DNA from: Paenibacillus anaericanus
Lineage (GTDB): Bacteria; Bacillota; Bacilli; Paenibacillales; Paenibacillaceae
NCBI RefSeq assembly: GCF_003994475.1
Contig: NZ_RZNY01000016.1
Span: forward strand, 1-64,000
Direction: 5' to 3'
Length of the DNA stretch: 64,000 nucleotides
This document shows, piece by piece, positions 1-9,665 of the stretch. Position 1 is the stretch's first letter. Every line of letters begins with the position of its first letter. A program made the position numbers and the translations under genes. The notes beneath the pieces are model-generated. The model was given only the letters and a program-made list of their open reading frames with translations. It was not told the DNA's origin and did no database searches.

Positions 1-10
1 TTTTTTTGAT

Positions 11-59
11 TTTCACTTTCGTGAAATTCACTCACTCGTTGTTCAATTTTCAAAGATCA
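11..59 (-). promoter_or_regulatory. rRNA leader: boxA-like antitermination element and hairpin
   Basis: The minus strand reads TGATCTTTGAAAA at 47-59. This closely matches the boxA element of Bacillota rRNA leaders and 16S-23S spacers, which recruits the NusB/S10 antitermination complex. A short hairpin follows (TTTCAC/GTGAAA, 11-26). Together with the two promoters upstream this marks the 5' leader of an rRNA operon whose 16S gene should begin just left of base 1. Confidence 0.65.
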
Positions 60-104
60 AGTCATTCGTTTTTGTCTTTGCTTTGTTTCAGCAGCGACCT
101 TTAT

Positions 105-134
105 AATATATCATGTTCACCCTGATTAAGTCAA
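105..134 (-). promoter_or_regulatory. Downstream promoter (P2) of an rRNA operon reading left
   Basis: On the minus strand TTGACT (129-134) is separated by 18 bases from TATATT (105-110). The transcript would begin near GGTCGCTGCTG at about 90-100, which is purine-started and GC-rich as expected for a growth-rate-controlled rRNA promoter. It sits immediately upstream of the boxA-like antitermination element at 47-59. Confidence 0.65.
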
Positions 135-211
135 GAACTTTTTTTCAACTTGTTTTTCAGCATTTAAGCTGTTAGACAAGTTTCAACATCTTTTTCTTTT
201 TTAGGGGCGAG

Positions 212-245
212 ATATAATTTATCATATAAACTACTCAGGAGTCAA
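212..245 (-). promoter_or_regulatory. Upstream promoter (P1) of an rRNA operon reading left
   Basis: On the minus strand TTGACT (240-245) is followed after 18 bases by TAAATT (216-221), in front of an AT-rich stretch. A second, similar promoter lies about 110 bases downstream and a boxA-like leader follows it. Tandem sigma-A promoters ahead of a boxA leader are typical of rrn operons in Bacillota. The rRNA genes themselves lie outside the window, so the target is inferred. Confidence 0.6.
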
Positions 246-290
246 CCCCTTTTTGAATATACATTTATTGGGGTGCATTTGCCTCAATCT

Positions 291-1169
291 CTATACCCAG
301 TAACGAATCTCAGATCCGTCTCCATACCCGCCTCTTGGCCCTGTAGCACTCTCTTTTACTATGGATCGATAAACTAACTTACGGAGCACCATAGGCAGCT
401 CTTCCTTTACATGAGACAACTCAGGCAGCCGTATTAACTCTTGTATGCTCCAGGTTTCTTTGCGACTCCCTAGAATTCGTAGTAAAGGAGAACAGCAATC
501 CACCATTTTGGATACGACCGTAAACTCGCTAGCGATCAGAACGAGCTCTATTCGCTGCTCCAAAGTTTCTTTATTGTCCGTTAATTCATCAAACAATTTA
601 TAAACTACTGAATTTAAAGAACGCACCTGCTCCCATACACTACTCTCCGGTAGAATCCCCTGATCAATTAATTCAATACGGGCATAATGCTTCAATGCTT
701 GTATAACGCTGTAGTAGGCATCCATTAGATCTTTCTCTTGAACATAACGTTTCGCTTCCAAACACATCTGAAGGAATTTTGTGAATTCTTTGAATTTGCG
801 TTGCTCTCTCATGCTCTCGCCGAATTCAGTGATGTTTGCATGCAAAGAAGCTAATTCCCCATCAACATCCCAAATTATTTTCCCATGAATGAAACATTGC
901 ACAATTTCCCGATTATCCCCGGCCATTACCCATCTTTGAATAGCATTACTATCTATATATAGCAGTTGATAATGCATGTCTCCGCTCATACAATGTTCAA
1001 TAGTAACTATATCCTGATCTAAATCCTTACATATGACCAAAATTAAAAGCTCGAAGTCATGTAATAACGAGCCATTAAAACTCCCACCGTCATGACGATA
1101 TTCCATCGCCCCAATGATATTACGATCAGCTCTCTCCTCATTAATCAAAGAAAAAAATGTAAGATTCAC
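291..1169 (-). CDS. ygxA: Nucleotidyltransferase-like protein, YgxA family
   Basis: A 292-residue soluble protein resembling YgxA of Bacillus subtilis, a conserved protein of unknown role with a degenerate nucleotidyltransferase-like N-terminal half and a helical C-terminal half. The start is GTG at 1169, five bases after a strong AGGAGG. In B. subtilis ygxA lies next to ygzB, perR and an rRNA operon; the same neighbours are found here (ygzB-like at 1293, perR at 4042, rrn promoters at 1-290). That synteny supports the assignment more than any catalytic motif. I see no intact GS...D.D nucleotidyltransferase signature, so enzymatic activity should not be assumed. Confidence 0.7.
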   Translation of the reverse strand: MNLTFFSLINEERADRNIIGAMEYRHDGGSFNGSLLHDFELLILVICKDLDQDIVTIEHCMSGDMHYQLLYIDSNAIQRWVMAGDNREIVQCFIHGKIIWDVDGELASLHANITEFGESMREQRKFKEFTKFLQMCLEAKRYVQEKDLMDAYYSVIQALKHYARIELIDQGILPESSVWEQVRSLNSVVYKLFDELTDNKETLEQRIELVLIASEFTVVSKMVDCCSPLLRILGSRKETWSIQELIRLPELSHVKEELPMVLRKLVYRSIVKESATGPRGGYGDGSEIRYWV

Positions 1170-1292
1170 AATATCCTCCTACCTTGGCGTATTCCCGCCA
1201 ATTCGTTATAATATAGTTCTACAACTACACAAGGTTTCCTTCTTAGCATTTTGAAAAGATTAAAATTCGATATGGAATTGGGGTCTGGCCAA

Positions 1293-1664
1293 ATGTCCTT
1301 CAAATCAAGTAAAATAAGTTCGTTTCGATTATGGGGCTTACTGCTGACCATGGCCGGAATGGGGATGATGATACTCGGTACAGCTGGTATCGTCTTCTGG
1401 GGCCATTCAGGTAAAATCGTAGCTGCCATCGGCTTGGTGATCGGACTTATCGCCATGCTTGGAAGTCTGGCTGTTTACTTTTGGGCAGGTATATTATCTA
1501 CTTCTGCCGTCCAATTAGAGTGTCCTGAGTGTCACAAGTTGACCAAAATGCTTGGAAAGACAGACCGTTGTATGTTTTGCAGAACAATCCTGACATTAGA
1601 TCCTGAACAGGCAAACATTACTGCTGATGAGTTGGAAGCAAATCAATCGGCTACCCTGCATTAA
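1293..1664 (+). CDS. ygzB: Zinc-ribbon membrane protein, YgzB family
   Basis: A 123-residue membrane protein with two hydrophobic segments in the N-terminal two thirds, followed by a cytoplasmic zinc ribbon with paired cysteines (CPECHK ... CMFC). This is the layout of the YgzB family (DUF2614), function unknown. The reading frame is open upstream to 1251, but the family start matches ATG 1293 (MSFKSSKISS...), with a GGGGT ribosome binding site about eight bases upstream. It is divergent from ygxA and convergent with the GH18 gene, and ends before a bidirectional terminator at 1722-1768. B. subtilis has the same gene between perR and ygxA. Confidence 0.8.
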   Translation: MSFKSSKISSFRLWGLLLTMAGMGMMILGTAGIVFWGHSGKIVAAIGLVIGLIAMLGSLAVYFWAGILSTSAVQLECPECHKLTKMLGKTDRCMFCRTILTLDPEQANITADELEANQSATLH

Positions 1665-1721
1665 AACAATAGATCAGATTTTACATATGCGATTGTATTA
1701 ATAAATGATGACTAACGAATA

Positions 1722-1768
1722 AAAAGAAGAAGGCTGAGACATGTTTAGTGTCCGCCTTCTTCTTTTTA
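1722..1768. terminator. Bidirectional terminator between ygzB and the GH18 gene
   Basis: Arms AAAAAGAAGAAGGC (1722-1735) and GCCTTCTTCTTTTT (1755-1768) are perfect complements, with a further GAGACA/TGTC pairing inside the loop. A/T runs on both sides allow termination in either direction between two convergent genes. Confidence 0.85.
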
Positions 1769-1786
1769 TTTATCCAATTACTAATC

Positions 1787-3523
1787 TTATTCTGAGATTT
1801 CACTAAGCACATTCCATGCTTCTGCTGAAGCAAAACTTCTAGTCCATGTAGCAATTCCAGCAAGGTTAAACGATTTAGCTAATACCACCCGTTTTGCAAG
1901 CGACTCTTCATCTTCGAGCCAAATCCGGCAAAGTGCCCCATCCTCGCTATATTCCACATAATTTTGTCCGGTCTCTTTGGAAAATTGCGGTTTCAACTTC
2001 TTTTCTTTGATGATTTCTTTAGCCTTCTTCATTCCGATAGCTTTTGAACTCACCACAGTCTTACCGTCCTTCTCCGTTTCTGTCCAAACCCTTGTATACA
2101 ATGGAATAGCCATGATCAGTTTCTCCGGTGAAACATCGTCTTCTTCCAGAATACGTGTTATCGAAGAACTCACCCAAGGTAAAGAGGCAACTGAACCAGC
2201 TACCGGACTAGCGGCCCAATGTTCATCATATGCCATTACTATCAAGTAATCGACAACCTCACTAAGCGCCCGCCGATCCAGAAAAGCTGACCACATTTCA
2301 CTATTCGATTTCGGTGTAACATCAATCGATACTACTAGACCCTGCTCCTGAGCAAGCGGCCACAACTCTCTCATAAATTGAGTTAGGTTGTCCCCATCTT
2401 TCGTATATACGTTCTCATAGTCTATATTAATTCCATCCAGATCAAAAATCTTAGCATATTGAAGCATTTGCAAAATAGTATTAATACGGTTCTCGAAGTT
2501 CGATAGCGCCTCCGTTGTCAGATCAGGTTCGAAACTGTTACTAAACAGTCCCCACACCTGCATTCCTTTACCATGAGCCCATTTAACATAAGCATTGTCA
2601 GCCTTACTTCGAACATTACCATCCCCATCCATAAGGGAGAACCAAGTTGGACTAACAACATTTACACCAGGCATCGCATCGAAAGAAGCCGGCTTTGGAG
2701 CTACCTGATAGACCGCTTCCCAGGTTAAATTAACCGTCTTGGATTTCCACTTTTCCTTTGCAGGGGATAAGTCCTGCTCTACTAGTGGAACTGTCCTTAG
2801 CTCTCCCAAGCTAACATCCTTTGTTTGTACAAAACCAGTATATCCATTATCCATTTGGGCATAATACCAATCATCCTTGGTATCTAGAATCCGCAAATTG
2901 GTTCCCTCAGGCATATCCGCCAAAATGGGTGTATGAATATTATTTCCTTGTCTCAGAGGAACAGTGCTATCTTGCTTCCCTGAAGTACTCTGGACAACGG
3001 CATTCTGTACACTATCTCCCGCCTTCAACAAAAGCACGGTACCCGACTGGGCATCCTCATGAATCTCAGCACCATAAATCTCACTCAATAGATGCGCAGG
3101 TAAATAGAGAATCCCATCTTTCTCTTCTGGAGCAAATGATAGCTGAATTGGTTTATTGTTTATTTTGCCTGTCTTCTCATCTGTCTTCAGAAACACTAGT
3201 TTTCTTGACGTCGTTAGAATAACAGACTTCGTATCTTCCTCATACCTAATGTTAGAGTCAATCACTGACTGAATAACCGGAAGCGGTAACTTGAGACCAT
3301 CCCCACTTCCAACAGCTTCCCAATCCATAAGCTCTCCATTTGCAAATATTGGCTGAGTATGGGTACTTTGCCACTCTGGGGTCACATGCTCACGACTCGG
3401 TAAAATAACAGAAGCAATCCAGTAAGCACCTGCTAATAATATAATGAGTCCAAAAAACCATTTAACTCTGCTCTTACCACGACTGCCTTTCCGCCTAATA
3501 TTAATTCTATCTCTACGATTCAA
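1787..3523 (-). CDS. Membrane-anchored GH18 glycoside hydrolase with stalk and SH3 domains
   Basis: The frame is open to 3589, but a GGAGG lies eight bases before TTG 3523, giving a 578-residue protein that begins MNRRDRINIRR. A single membrane anchor (about 20-41) leads into a copper-amine-oxidase-N-like stalk (about 60-165), a bacterial SH3 domain (about 185-236) and a GH18 barrel (about 263-576). The GH18 catalytic motif DLDGINIDYE ends at the acid Glu about residue 370. The family hydrolyses chitin, peptidoglycan or spore-cortex glycans; the SH3 and anchor point to the cell wall. It lies between perR and ygzB, which are adjacent in B. subtilis. The substrate is not determined from sequence. 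Confidence 0.85.
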   Translation of the reverse strand: MNRRDRINIRRKGSRGKSRVKWFFGLIILLAGAYWIASVILPSREHVTPEWQSTHTQPIFANGELMDWEAVGSGDGLKLPLPVIQSVIDSNIRYEEDTKSVILTTSRKLVFLKTDEKTGKINNKPIQLSFAPEEKDGILYLPAHLLSEIYGAEIHEDAQSGTVLLLKAGDSVQNAVVQSTSGKQDSTVPLRQGNNIHTPILADMPEGTNLRILDTKDDWYYAQMDNGYTGFVQTKDVSLGELRTVPLVEQDLSPAKEKWKSKTVNLTWEAVYQVAPKPASFDAMPGVNVVSPTWFSLMDGDGNVRSKADNAYVKWAHGKGMQVWGLFSNSFEPDLTTEALSNFENRINTILQMLQYAKIFDLDGINIDYENVYTKDGDNLTQFMRELWPLAQEQGLVVSIDVTPKSNSEMWSAFLDRRALSEVVDYLIVMAYDEHWAASPVAGSVASLPWVSSSITRILEEDDVSPEKLIMAIPLYTRVWTETEKDGKTVVSSKAIGMKKAKEIIKEKKLKPQFSKETGQNYVEYSEDGALCRIWLEDEESLAKRVVLAKSFNLAGIATWTRSFASAEAWNVLSEISE

Positions 3524-3616
3524 TAGTTTACCTCCAGAAATGGTATATATAAAACAAAAACGCGAAGAATTCTCGAGAGAATCCCACACGTCATTTCAAA
3601 CACGTAGGTCATTAAA

Positions 3617-4042
3617 TTAATGATCCTGACATTCGTTACAAACCCCATATAGCTCCATACGGTGCCCGCGTACACGAAATCCTGTCAGCTCTTCAGCCTT
3701 ACGTTCTACCTCCTCCAAAGAGGGGTACATGAAATCTTTAATTTTACCGCATTTCTCACATATAACATGGTAATGATTTGACACATCTGCATCAAATCTG
3801 CTTGAGTTGTCACCATAGGTCAGTTCACGGACCATGCCAGCTTCAATAAACATCTTTAGATTATTATAGACCGTAGCCACACTCATATTAGGAAACCGAG
3901 GTTCCAATGACCGATATATTTCATCCGCCGTAGGATGTCCCATCGACTCCATCAAAAAAGTTAAAATGGCGTGACGTTGCGGCGTAATGCGGACACCGTT
4001 AATTTTCAATTGGTCCAACGCATGCTGTACGCGCGTACTCAT
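3617..4042 (-). CDS. perR: Peroxide stress regulator PerR (Fur family)
   Basis: A 141-residue Fur-family repressor. The start is ATG 4042 ([12 protein letters not shown]), preceded by GGCGGTGG; an upstream in-frame codon at 4087 overlaps the promoter. The DNA-binding half contains [10 protein letters not shown] and the HPTADEIY and [10 protein letters not shown] motifs. All metal ligands of B. subtilis PerR are present, shifted by one: His36, Asp84, His90, His92 and Asp103 for the Fe/Mn sensing site and Cys95, Cys98, Cys135, Cys138 for the structural zinc. The sensing Asp (Asp103) separates PerR from Fur. PerR represses peroxide defence genes until metal-catalysed histidine oxidation releases it from DNA. 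Confidence 0.93.
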   Translation of the reverse strand: MSTRVQHALDQLKINGVRITPQRHAILTFLMESMGHPTADEIYRSLEPRFPNMSVATVYNNLKMFIEAGMVRELTYGDNSSRFDADVSNHYHVICEKCGKIKDFMYPSLEEVERKAEELTGFRVRGHRMELYGVCNECQDH

Positions 4043-4090
4043 TATGTCCACCGCCTTTAATGAATTGCCAATAAAGCTATATACCACTTT

Positions 4091-4120
4091 ATTGTACGTT
4101 TATGGTATTTCTTTTGTCAA
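4091..4120 (-). promoter_or_regulatory. Sigma-A promoter of perR
   Basis: On the minus strand TTGACA (4115-4120), an 18-base spacer and TACAAT (4091-4096) form a near-consensus promoter 50 bases ahead of the perR start. The arms ATACCA (4081-4086) and TGGTAT (4103-4108) form an inverted repeat across the -10 region. I could not find a consensus PER box (7-1-7, TTATAATnATTATAA), so autoregulation is open. Confidence 0.7.
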
Positions 4121-4132
4121 CGCAGTACAAGT

Positions 4133-5995
4133 TCACGGTTCTTCATTCTCCACAAGAGGAACACGAGTTACACTTTTATTTACAACTAAATTACTGTTAC
4201 CTTCAACCTTAATTAAATGCTCTCCAGTCCCCATTACCCCTTTAATCTCCTTGTTCTCTACGAGAAAGGGTAGCTCTGTGACAATATTACCATAACCGCT
4301 AGAACCTTCAAGCGTATAATCTTGACCTTCGGGAAGTTTCAAGAACATTTCTCCAACTGCACTATATACTCCCCAGTCTCCTCCAACCTGCTCAGAAGAG
4401 ATGGATATCTTACCATTAAGCGACTCCGCACGTAATGCAGATAAGGCGCCATCTACTTGAATATTACCATTTTTGGTACTCAAGTTGATATCTCCTTGTG
4501 AGCCAACAAGGGAAATATTACCGACAAGTGTAGATAACGTGGCTCCCCCCGAAATCCCTCTCCCCTTCATATTACCACCTTGCGTATCCACATTCACACT
4601 GCCGAAGATCCGATATAGATCAACATCCCCATTTAAGGTTTTGGCCGATACCTCACCCACAACATCCCACAACTTTAGATTACCGTTCCCGGTTTGCAAC
4701 TTAAAATGGTTTCGGGCCTGTGCCCCGGTCAACGAAATCCCACCACTCGACGTACTGATATCCAGATCTAGAAACCGGTTCTCCGGCAAAATGATTGTAA
4801 GATTAGTCCTCGGATGACGCTTACCCGTGGCACCGTACAGCTTATCTTTAACAGTAAGACCTAGCGATTGACCTTCTGCCACATCAACAAATGTTTCATC
4901 AGCAATGATCTCTGCTTCCTCATCTGAAACTTGATCCACCCATACAGTAGCCTTGACGATAATACCTTCAATCTCTGCTCTTTTCACATCAATACTACCG
5001 TTAACTCCATCTACAACCACTTTCTCCGTATCCAAATCAATAGGTATTTCAAGAGGAATTTTATCCACACGATATCCCTCTTCGAGACTGTATTCAGCAC
5101 CAGCCGAGGCAAGGTCCAGACTTACGCGATTCCACAAATGCATATAATGATCCTGCTGAGTCACAACAAAGACGGAGAACACCATAAATAGAGAGAGGAA
5201 GACTCCCTTAATATCTGCACGCAGCCTCCGCTCTGGCCGGGGTGTGTTCCTCCGGTTCCACAGAAGAACTAGAACATGCTCAACACCACTCAGCACAAGA
5301 ACTAAAGGCCACCAGTCAAGTAAGAGAAGCATGTTGTCTCCGTCTGTAAATGTATCACTTAGCAAAATGATCCCTACTGCGATAAACAAAACGGAAGCTG
5401 TAAAGCGCCCTGTCCGAAAGAAGCGTCGTCTTCCTTCGCGCAAGATTAAAAACAAACCCACGAGTATTAGTCCACTAGCTACAATATACCCTGCCCCTGC
5501 TTGAATGAGACTTTGAAGCCATTCTGGTTTCTGCTTGAACAAAAAAACAACTATTCCACCACTGATAAGCAAGACTGCCGACCAGATTCCCTTTCGTATT
5601 CCTGATACAGGACGAGTTGCCTCCTCGCGAGGTATATTCTCTTCATTCTGCCTTCTTATTCTCGTGTTAATCACATCAGTAGATTGAAGCACATCATATA
5701 TGCTATAGAAGTAAGCTGCCGGAATGAGCAATCCCAGCAATAACAACAGTGGAACGTTAATTCCCATCCGTACAGAAGAAAAATAAATTAATGCAGATAT
5801 ATCAATGATAACAAAGTAGATAAATGCTACGCCTTTCATGAACATTCGTAAATATAAATGACCTAGTCCAGGGAATAGAGCAGCTAACAGACAGGCAATA
5901 AACTTCCTTTTGCGTCTTCGTGGTTTAAAGCCCTTGGTTTGCGCCGATGTCGCTCTCTCTGTCTGTTGTGTGGTCGGTGTTGAACCAAATGACAT
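4133..5995 (-). CDS. Multi-pass membrane protein with C-terminal DUF4097 beta-helix-like domain
   Basis: The start is ATG 5995, placed behind GGGGGAGTGAG; the upstream ATG at 6031 has no binding site. The 620-residue product has a basic N-terminus with an RRRKRK cluster, then about seven or eight hydrophobic segments in residues 30-280. The first two (ending FPGLGHLYLRMF) resemble TM2/DUF5683-type small membrane domains. Residues about 310-600 are a repetitive, Gly- and Asn-rich beta domain (GNGNLKLWDV, LNGDVDLYRI, KNGNIQVDG) of the DUF4097 putative adhesin family. DUF4097 domains often sit beside envelope-stress regulators such as LiaG. It is upstream of perR on the same strand, but perR has its own promoter. 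Confidence 0.7.
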   Translation of the reverse strand: MSFGSTPTTQQTERATSAQTKGFKPRRRKRKFIACLLAALFPGLGHLYLRMFMKGVAFIYFVIIDISALIYFSSVRMGINVPLLLLLGLLIPAAYFYSIYDVLQSTDVINTRIRRQNEENIPREEATRPVSGIRKGIWSAVLLISGGIVVFLFKQKPEWLQSLIQAGAGYIVASGLILVGLFLILREGRRRFFRTGRFTASVLFIAVGIILLSDTFTDGDNMLLLLDWWPLVLVLSGVEHVLVLLWNRRNTPRPERRLRADIKGVFLSLFMVFSVFVVTQQDHYMHLWNRVSLDLASAGAEYSLEEGYRVDKIPLEIPIDLDTEKVVVDGVNGSIDVKRAEIEGIIVKATVWVDQVSDEEAEIIADETFVDVAEGQSLGLTVKDKLYGATGKRHPRTNLTIILPENRFLDLDISTSSGGISLTGAQARNHFKLQTGNGNLKLWDVVGEVSAKTLNGDVDLYRIFGSVNVDTQGGNMKGRGISGGATLSTLVGNISLVGSQGDINLSTKNGNIQVDGALSALRAESLNGKISISSEQVGGDWGVYSAVGEMFLKLPEGQDYTLEGSSGYGNIVTELPFLVENKEIKGVMGTGEHLIKVEGNSNLVVNKSVTRVPLVENEEP

Positions 5996-6108
5996 CTCAC
6001 TCCCCCTCTCTCTATAATTAGATATACCCATATTTAAATAATAACTTAATTTCTACCTCACTGTACCTTAGAAAGACTGGAAAACTATCCTTTTTCTTAT
6101 ACTAAAAC

Positions 6109-6133
6109 AAAAAAGCTCCCCGTAAAGAGGAGC
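6109..6133 (-). terminator. Terminator after the GNAT gene
   Basis: GCTCC (6115-6119) and GGAGC (6129-6133) flank a nine-base loop, and on the minus strand the stem is followed by a run of T. It closes the gatCAB-GNAT gene run. Confidence 0.65.
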
Positions 6134-6155
6134 ATTTATGCTGGAGTTAGCTTTA

Positions 6156-6620
6156 TCAGTTAGTTTTAAGTTGAAACCGTGTTAATTCAACTCCAGGGGC
6201 CGCCATAATCGTTCCGTAAGGCATGAAACCATATTCTTGATAGAGTGAAACAGCGGCAATGTTAAGCGTACCCGCTGTCACACCAAAGGTCTCCACCTCT
6301 GGATGACATGAAATAACATATTTCAGCAAAGAACTCCCGATTCCTTGACGAAGATAACTAGAATGCACCATTAACCGAGTGATTTCCAGGTTCCCAGGAA
6401 TAAAGGATGTTGTCGCGATGGCTCCCATCAAATCTCCTTCTTCGTCTGAGATATATCCATAGAATCGTTCAGTACTATTCCTTAGAGATTCAAAGGTATC
6501 TGGCAGAGGCGGATATTCCGTTAAGCCTACCGCAAGAGCTTCCAACCGGTATGCTGTGTGTTGTAAGCCCCATACTTGTTCGACCATTTCATGATCATGC
6601 AGCGATAACGGAATTATCAT
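6156..6620 (-). CDS. GNAT family N-acetyltransferase
   Basis: A 154-residue GNAT fold protein. The acetyl-CoA binding motif A is visible as VHSSYLRQGIGSSLLKYV (the R/Q-x-x-G-x-G/A loop), followed by the typical AVSLYQEYGF motif B. Two starts are possible: ATG 6620 behind GGGAGAGGGG, used here, or ATG 6656 behind GGAAG only 17 bases after gatB stops. The latter would add 12 residues. It is co-directional with and immediately downstream of gatB, so it is probably co-transcribed; the substrate cannot be read from the sequence. Confidence 0.8.
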   Translation of the reverse strand: MIIPLSLHDHEMVEQVWGLQHTAYRLEALAVGLTEYPPLPDTFESLRNSTERFYGYISDEEGDLMGAIATTSFIPGNLEITRLMVHSSYLRQGIGSSLLKYVISCHPEVETFGVTAGTLNIAAVSLYQEYGFMPYGTIMAAPGVELTRFQLKTN

Positions 6621-6672
6621 CCGGGGTCCCCTCTCCCTATCCTGGTACAGCGCCATTCTCTTCCTTGTTGGA

Positions 6673-8112
6673 CTATCCCTTTAACACTTCAATTAGCAAC
6701 TTATTCGCAAGCCCAGGGTTTGCTTTCCCTTTACTACGCTTCATGACTTGACCTACAAGGAAGCCTATTGCCTTATCTTTACCTGCTTTATAGTCCTCAA
6801 CCGAGGCGGGATTATCAGCTATGACTTCGTTGACTATTGCAAGAATTGCCCCTTCGTCACTAATTTGAACAAGACCCTGCTCCTCTACAACCTGGCTAGG
6901 GAGTTTGCCGCTCGTTAACATCTCTTTGAAAACCGTCTTGGCGATCTTGGAACTGATTGTACCTTTCTCGATCAGACCAATCATTTCCCCTAGACCTTGT
7001 CCAGTTAGTTTCACTTCAGATAGCTCTTGTCCTGTGCTATTCAAGTATCCTAGCAGATCGCCCATGATCCAGTTGGATACCGATTTGGCATCCGTCGTAT
7101 ATTGAAGGCTATTCTCGAAGAGATCGGCGAGTTGCTTGGAAGAAGTAATAACTTCAGCATCATAACTTGGAAGTCCAAATTGAGTCGTATACCGTGCCTT
7201 CCGTGCATCTGGCAACTCCGGAATAGAAGCTTTAATTCGATTCTTCCATTCTTGGTCGATATGCAGCGTCACCAAATCTGGATCTGGGAAGTAACGATAA
7301 TCATGCGCCTCTTCCTTACTACGCATTGAAAACGTCTTGCCCTGTGACTCATCCCAGCGCCGTGTCTCTTGAACAACGATTCCGCCCTCGTCCAAGATTT
7401 CTGCCTGACGTAATTGTTCGTACTCAAGTCCACGAAGCACGCCGCGGAAGGAGTTCATGTTCTTAAGTTCTGCCCTGGTACCGAGTTCCTTCTGGCCATG
7501 AGGACGTAGGCTAACATTAGCATCACATCGCATGGACCCTTCTTCCATCTTCACATCAGAGACGTCACAATACTGCATGATCGCACGCAATTTTTCAAGG
7601 TATGCCTTAGCTTCCTCCGGTGAAGAAATATCAGGTTCGGAGACGATTTCAACTAGTGGAGTACCGACGCGGTTGAAATCCACTAGAGAAGCGTAGCCTC
7701 CATCGATATGCGTCAATTTCCCTGCATCCTCCTCCAGGTGAAGGCGAGTTATACCAATTCTTTTCGTTTTACCATCAACTTCGATGTCGATATAGCCATT
7801 CAAACCTATTGGCTGATCAAATTGTGAAATTTGATAGGCTTTAGGTGAATCCGGGTAGAAATAGTTCTTCCGGTCGAACTTACTGACATCGCCGATCTCA
7901 CAGTTTAGCGCCATCGACGCTTTCATAGCATAATCAACCGCTTGAGCATTCAGAACGGGCAATACCCCGGGATGTCCAAGACAGACAGGACACGTATGAC
8001 TGTTGGGGGGGGCGCCAAATTCAGTGGAACAACTGCAGAAGATTTTTGACTTCGTATGCAATTCCACATGCACTTCCAGCCCAATCACTGTTTCATATTT
8101 GGATGTTGACAT
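6673..8112 (-). CDS. gatB: Asp-tRNA(Asn)/Glu-tRNA(Gln) amidotransferase subunit B
   Basis: A 479-residue GatB of standard length. It begins [13 protein letters not shown], carries the cysteine zinc-site region CSCS ... CPVCLGHPG, and ends in the YqeY-like tail domain with [14 protein letters not shown]. GatB binds the mischarged tRNA, phosphorylates the Glu or Asp carboxylate with ATP and receives ammonia from GatA, so that Gln-tRNA and Asn-tRNA are made indirectly. It is third in gatC-gatA-gatB, the usual Bacillota order. ATG 8112 follows AGGAGG. Confidence 0.97.
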   Translation of the reverse strand: MSTSKYETVIGLEVHVELHTKSKIFCSCSTEFGAPPNSHTCPVCLGHPGVLPVLNAQAVDYAMKASMALNCEIGDVSKFDRKNYFYPDSPKAYQISQFDQPIGLNGYIDIEVDGKTKRIGITRLHLEEDAGKLTHIDGGYASLVDFNRVGTPLVEIVSEPDISSPEEAKAYLEKLRAIMQYCDVSDVKMEEGSMRCDANVSLRPHGQKELGTRAELKNMNSFRGVLRGLEYEQLRQAEILDEGGIVVQETRRWDESQGKTFSMRSKEEAHDYRYFPDPDLVTLHIDQEWKNRIKASIPELPDARKARYTTQFGLPSYDAEVITSSKQLADLFENSLQYTTDAKSVSNWIMGDLLGYLNSTGQELSEVKLTGQGLGEMIGLIEKGTISSKIAKTVFKEMLTSGKLPSQVVEEQGLVQISDEGAILAIVNEVIADNPASVEDYKAGKDKAIGFLVGQVMKRSKGKANPGLANKLLIEVLKG

Positions 8113-8151
8113 ATTAATCCTCCTGCTAACTATTGTAAAATCAATCCCTGC

Positions 8152-9612
8152 TTAAAGTGATGGCCGCTGCTTGTGATGATCGGTATGAGCCTCGAAAGCA
8201 TGAGCTACGCGAAGAACCGTACTCTCATCAAATGCTTTACCGATAATTTGCAGTCCAACCGGAAGACCATCTGCGAAACCGCAAGGCACACTTAGCGCAG
8301 GAACGCCTGCCAAGCTTACTGGAATCGTCAAAATATCGTTAAGATACATCGTCAGCGGATCATCTACTTGCGATCCCAATGGGAAAGCTGTAGTCGGCGC
8401 TGTTGGTCCGATAATAACGTCGTATTTCTGGAAGGTCTGATCGAAATCTTGCTTGATCAAAGTCCGTACTTTCTGTGCTTTTAAATAATACGCATCGTAA
8501 TATCCAGAACTCAGGGCGTAGGTACCAAGCATGATACGGCGTTTTACTTCGGGACCAAACCCTTGGCTCCGAGATTCATGGTACAGGTCTAACAGGTTAC
8601 CTCCATTATCAACACGAACACCATAACGCACTCCATCAAATCTGGATAGGTTAGATGACGCCTCCGAAGAAGCGAGGAGATAATACGCAGCTACTGCATA
8701 TTCCGTATGCGGTAGAGAAACCTCTTCCCACACCGCACCAAGACTCTCCAATACGCGCAGAGACTCCAGAACAGCAGCTTTAACTTGCGGATCAATTCCA
8801 TTCAGATATTCCTTAGGTACGGCGATGCGCAATCCTTTGATATCCCCAGTCAATGCACTAACATAATTCGGTATTTCAACATTCGCTGAAGTAGAATCTT
8901 TGGGATCAAACCCAGCAATGGCTTGAAGAACATATGCGGAATCTTCGACATTTTTCGTAATTGGACCGATCTGGTCAAGCGAAGAAGCGAAAGCTACAAG
9001 TCCATAACGCGAAACTAAACCGTAGGTTGGTTTCAATCCAACAACGCCGCAATATGAAGCTGGTTGGCGAATAGACCCGCCCGTATCCGAACCCAATGTG
9101 AAATAAGCTTCACCCGCAGCCACAGCTGCAGCTGAACCACCGCTAGATCCACCAGGAACTCGGCTAAGATCCCACGGATTGCGTACGGGATGGAAGCTGG
9201 AATTCTCATTCGAGCCACCCATGGCAAACTCGTCCATGTTCAGCTTACCCAGAGTTACAGCCTCTGCTAACTTCAGTTTGGATACGACTGTTGCGTCGTA
9301 AATCGGATTATAATTGGACAGAAATTGGCTAGCGCAAGTCGTCAGTAAACCTTCTGTCACCATGTTGTCTTTAATACCTACAGGTAAGCCAAATAGCAAT
9401 CCTAGTGACTCCCCGGTAACTAGTTTGTCGTCTAAACGAGCTGCATGAGCCCGGGCTTCTTCCTCATTCAATGTTAGATAAGCTCCAACACGCTCATCCC
9501 GTTCCTGAATTTTGGTGAACGCCTCTCCTACCACATCGGTAACGGACAATTCCTTACTACGGAACTGACTATGTAATTCCTGCAAAGACAAATCAAACAA
9601 CGTCACACCCAT
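8152..9612 (-). CDS. gatA: Asp-tRNA(Asn)/Glu-tRNA(Gln) amidotransferase subunit A
   Basis: A 486-residue amidase-signature enzyme that hydrolyses glutamine and channels ammonia to GatB. The catalytic Ser-cisSer-Lys triad is visible: Lys81 in GIKDNMV, cis-Ser156 in GGSSGGSAA and the nucleophile Ser180 in [17 protein letters not shown] lies only two bases before ATG 9612 but eight bases before GTG 9606, so translation may really begin at GTG 9606 (VTLFDLSL). This would also match family N-termini better. It is the middle gene of gatCAB. Confidence 0.96.
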   Translation of the reverse strand: MGVTLFDLSLQELHSQFRSKELSVTDVVGEAFTKIQERDERVGAYLTLNEEEARAHAARLDDKLVTGESLGLLFGLPVGIKDNMVTEGLLTTCASQFLSNYNPIYDATVVSKLKLAEAVTLGKLNMDEFAMGGSNENSSFHPVRNPWDLSRVPGGSSGGSAAAVAAGEAYFTLGSDTGGSIRQPASYCGVVGLKPTYGLVSRYGLVAFASSLDQIGPITKNVEDSAYVLQAIAGFDPKDSTSANVEIPNYVSALTGDIKGLRIAVPKEYLNGIDPQVKAAVLESLRVLESLGAVWEEVSLPHTEYAVAAYYLLASSEASSNLSRFDGVRYGVRVDNGGNLLDLYHESRSQGFGPEVKRRIMLGTYALSSGYYDAYYLKAQKVRTLIKQDFDQTFQKYDVIIGPTAPTTAFPLGSQVDDPLTMYLNDILTIPVSLAGVPALSVPCGFADGLPVGLQIIGKAFDESTVLRVAHAFEAHTDHHKQRPSL

Positions 9613-9665
9613 ATCCTCCTTCCAAATTGTGCATTAATATAAATACATTTTTTCTAATTAATTTC

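Noticed and set aside
1166..1456. Minus-strand 96-codon frame opposite ygzB
   Set aside because: It is antisense to a gene with clear family motifs and is Pro/Ile-rich, typical of a shadow.
4081..4108. PER box in front of perR
   Set aside because: The ATACCA/TGGTAT arms are 16 bases apart and do not match the 7-1-7 PER box; kept only as an inverted repeat over the promoter.
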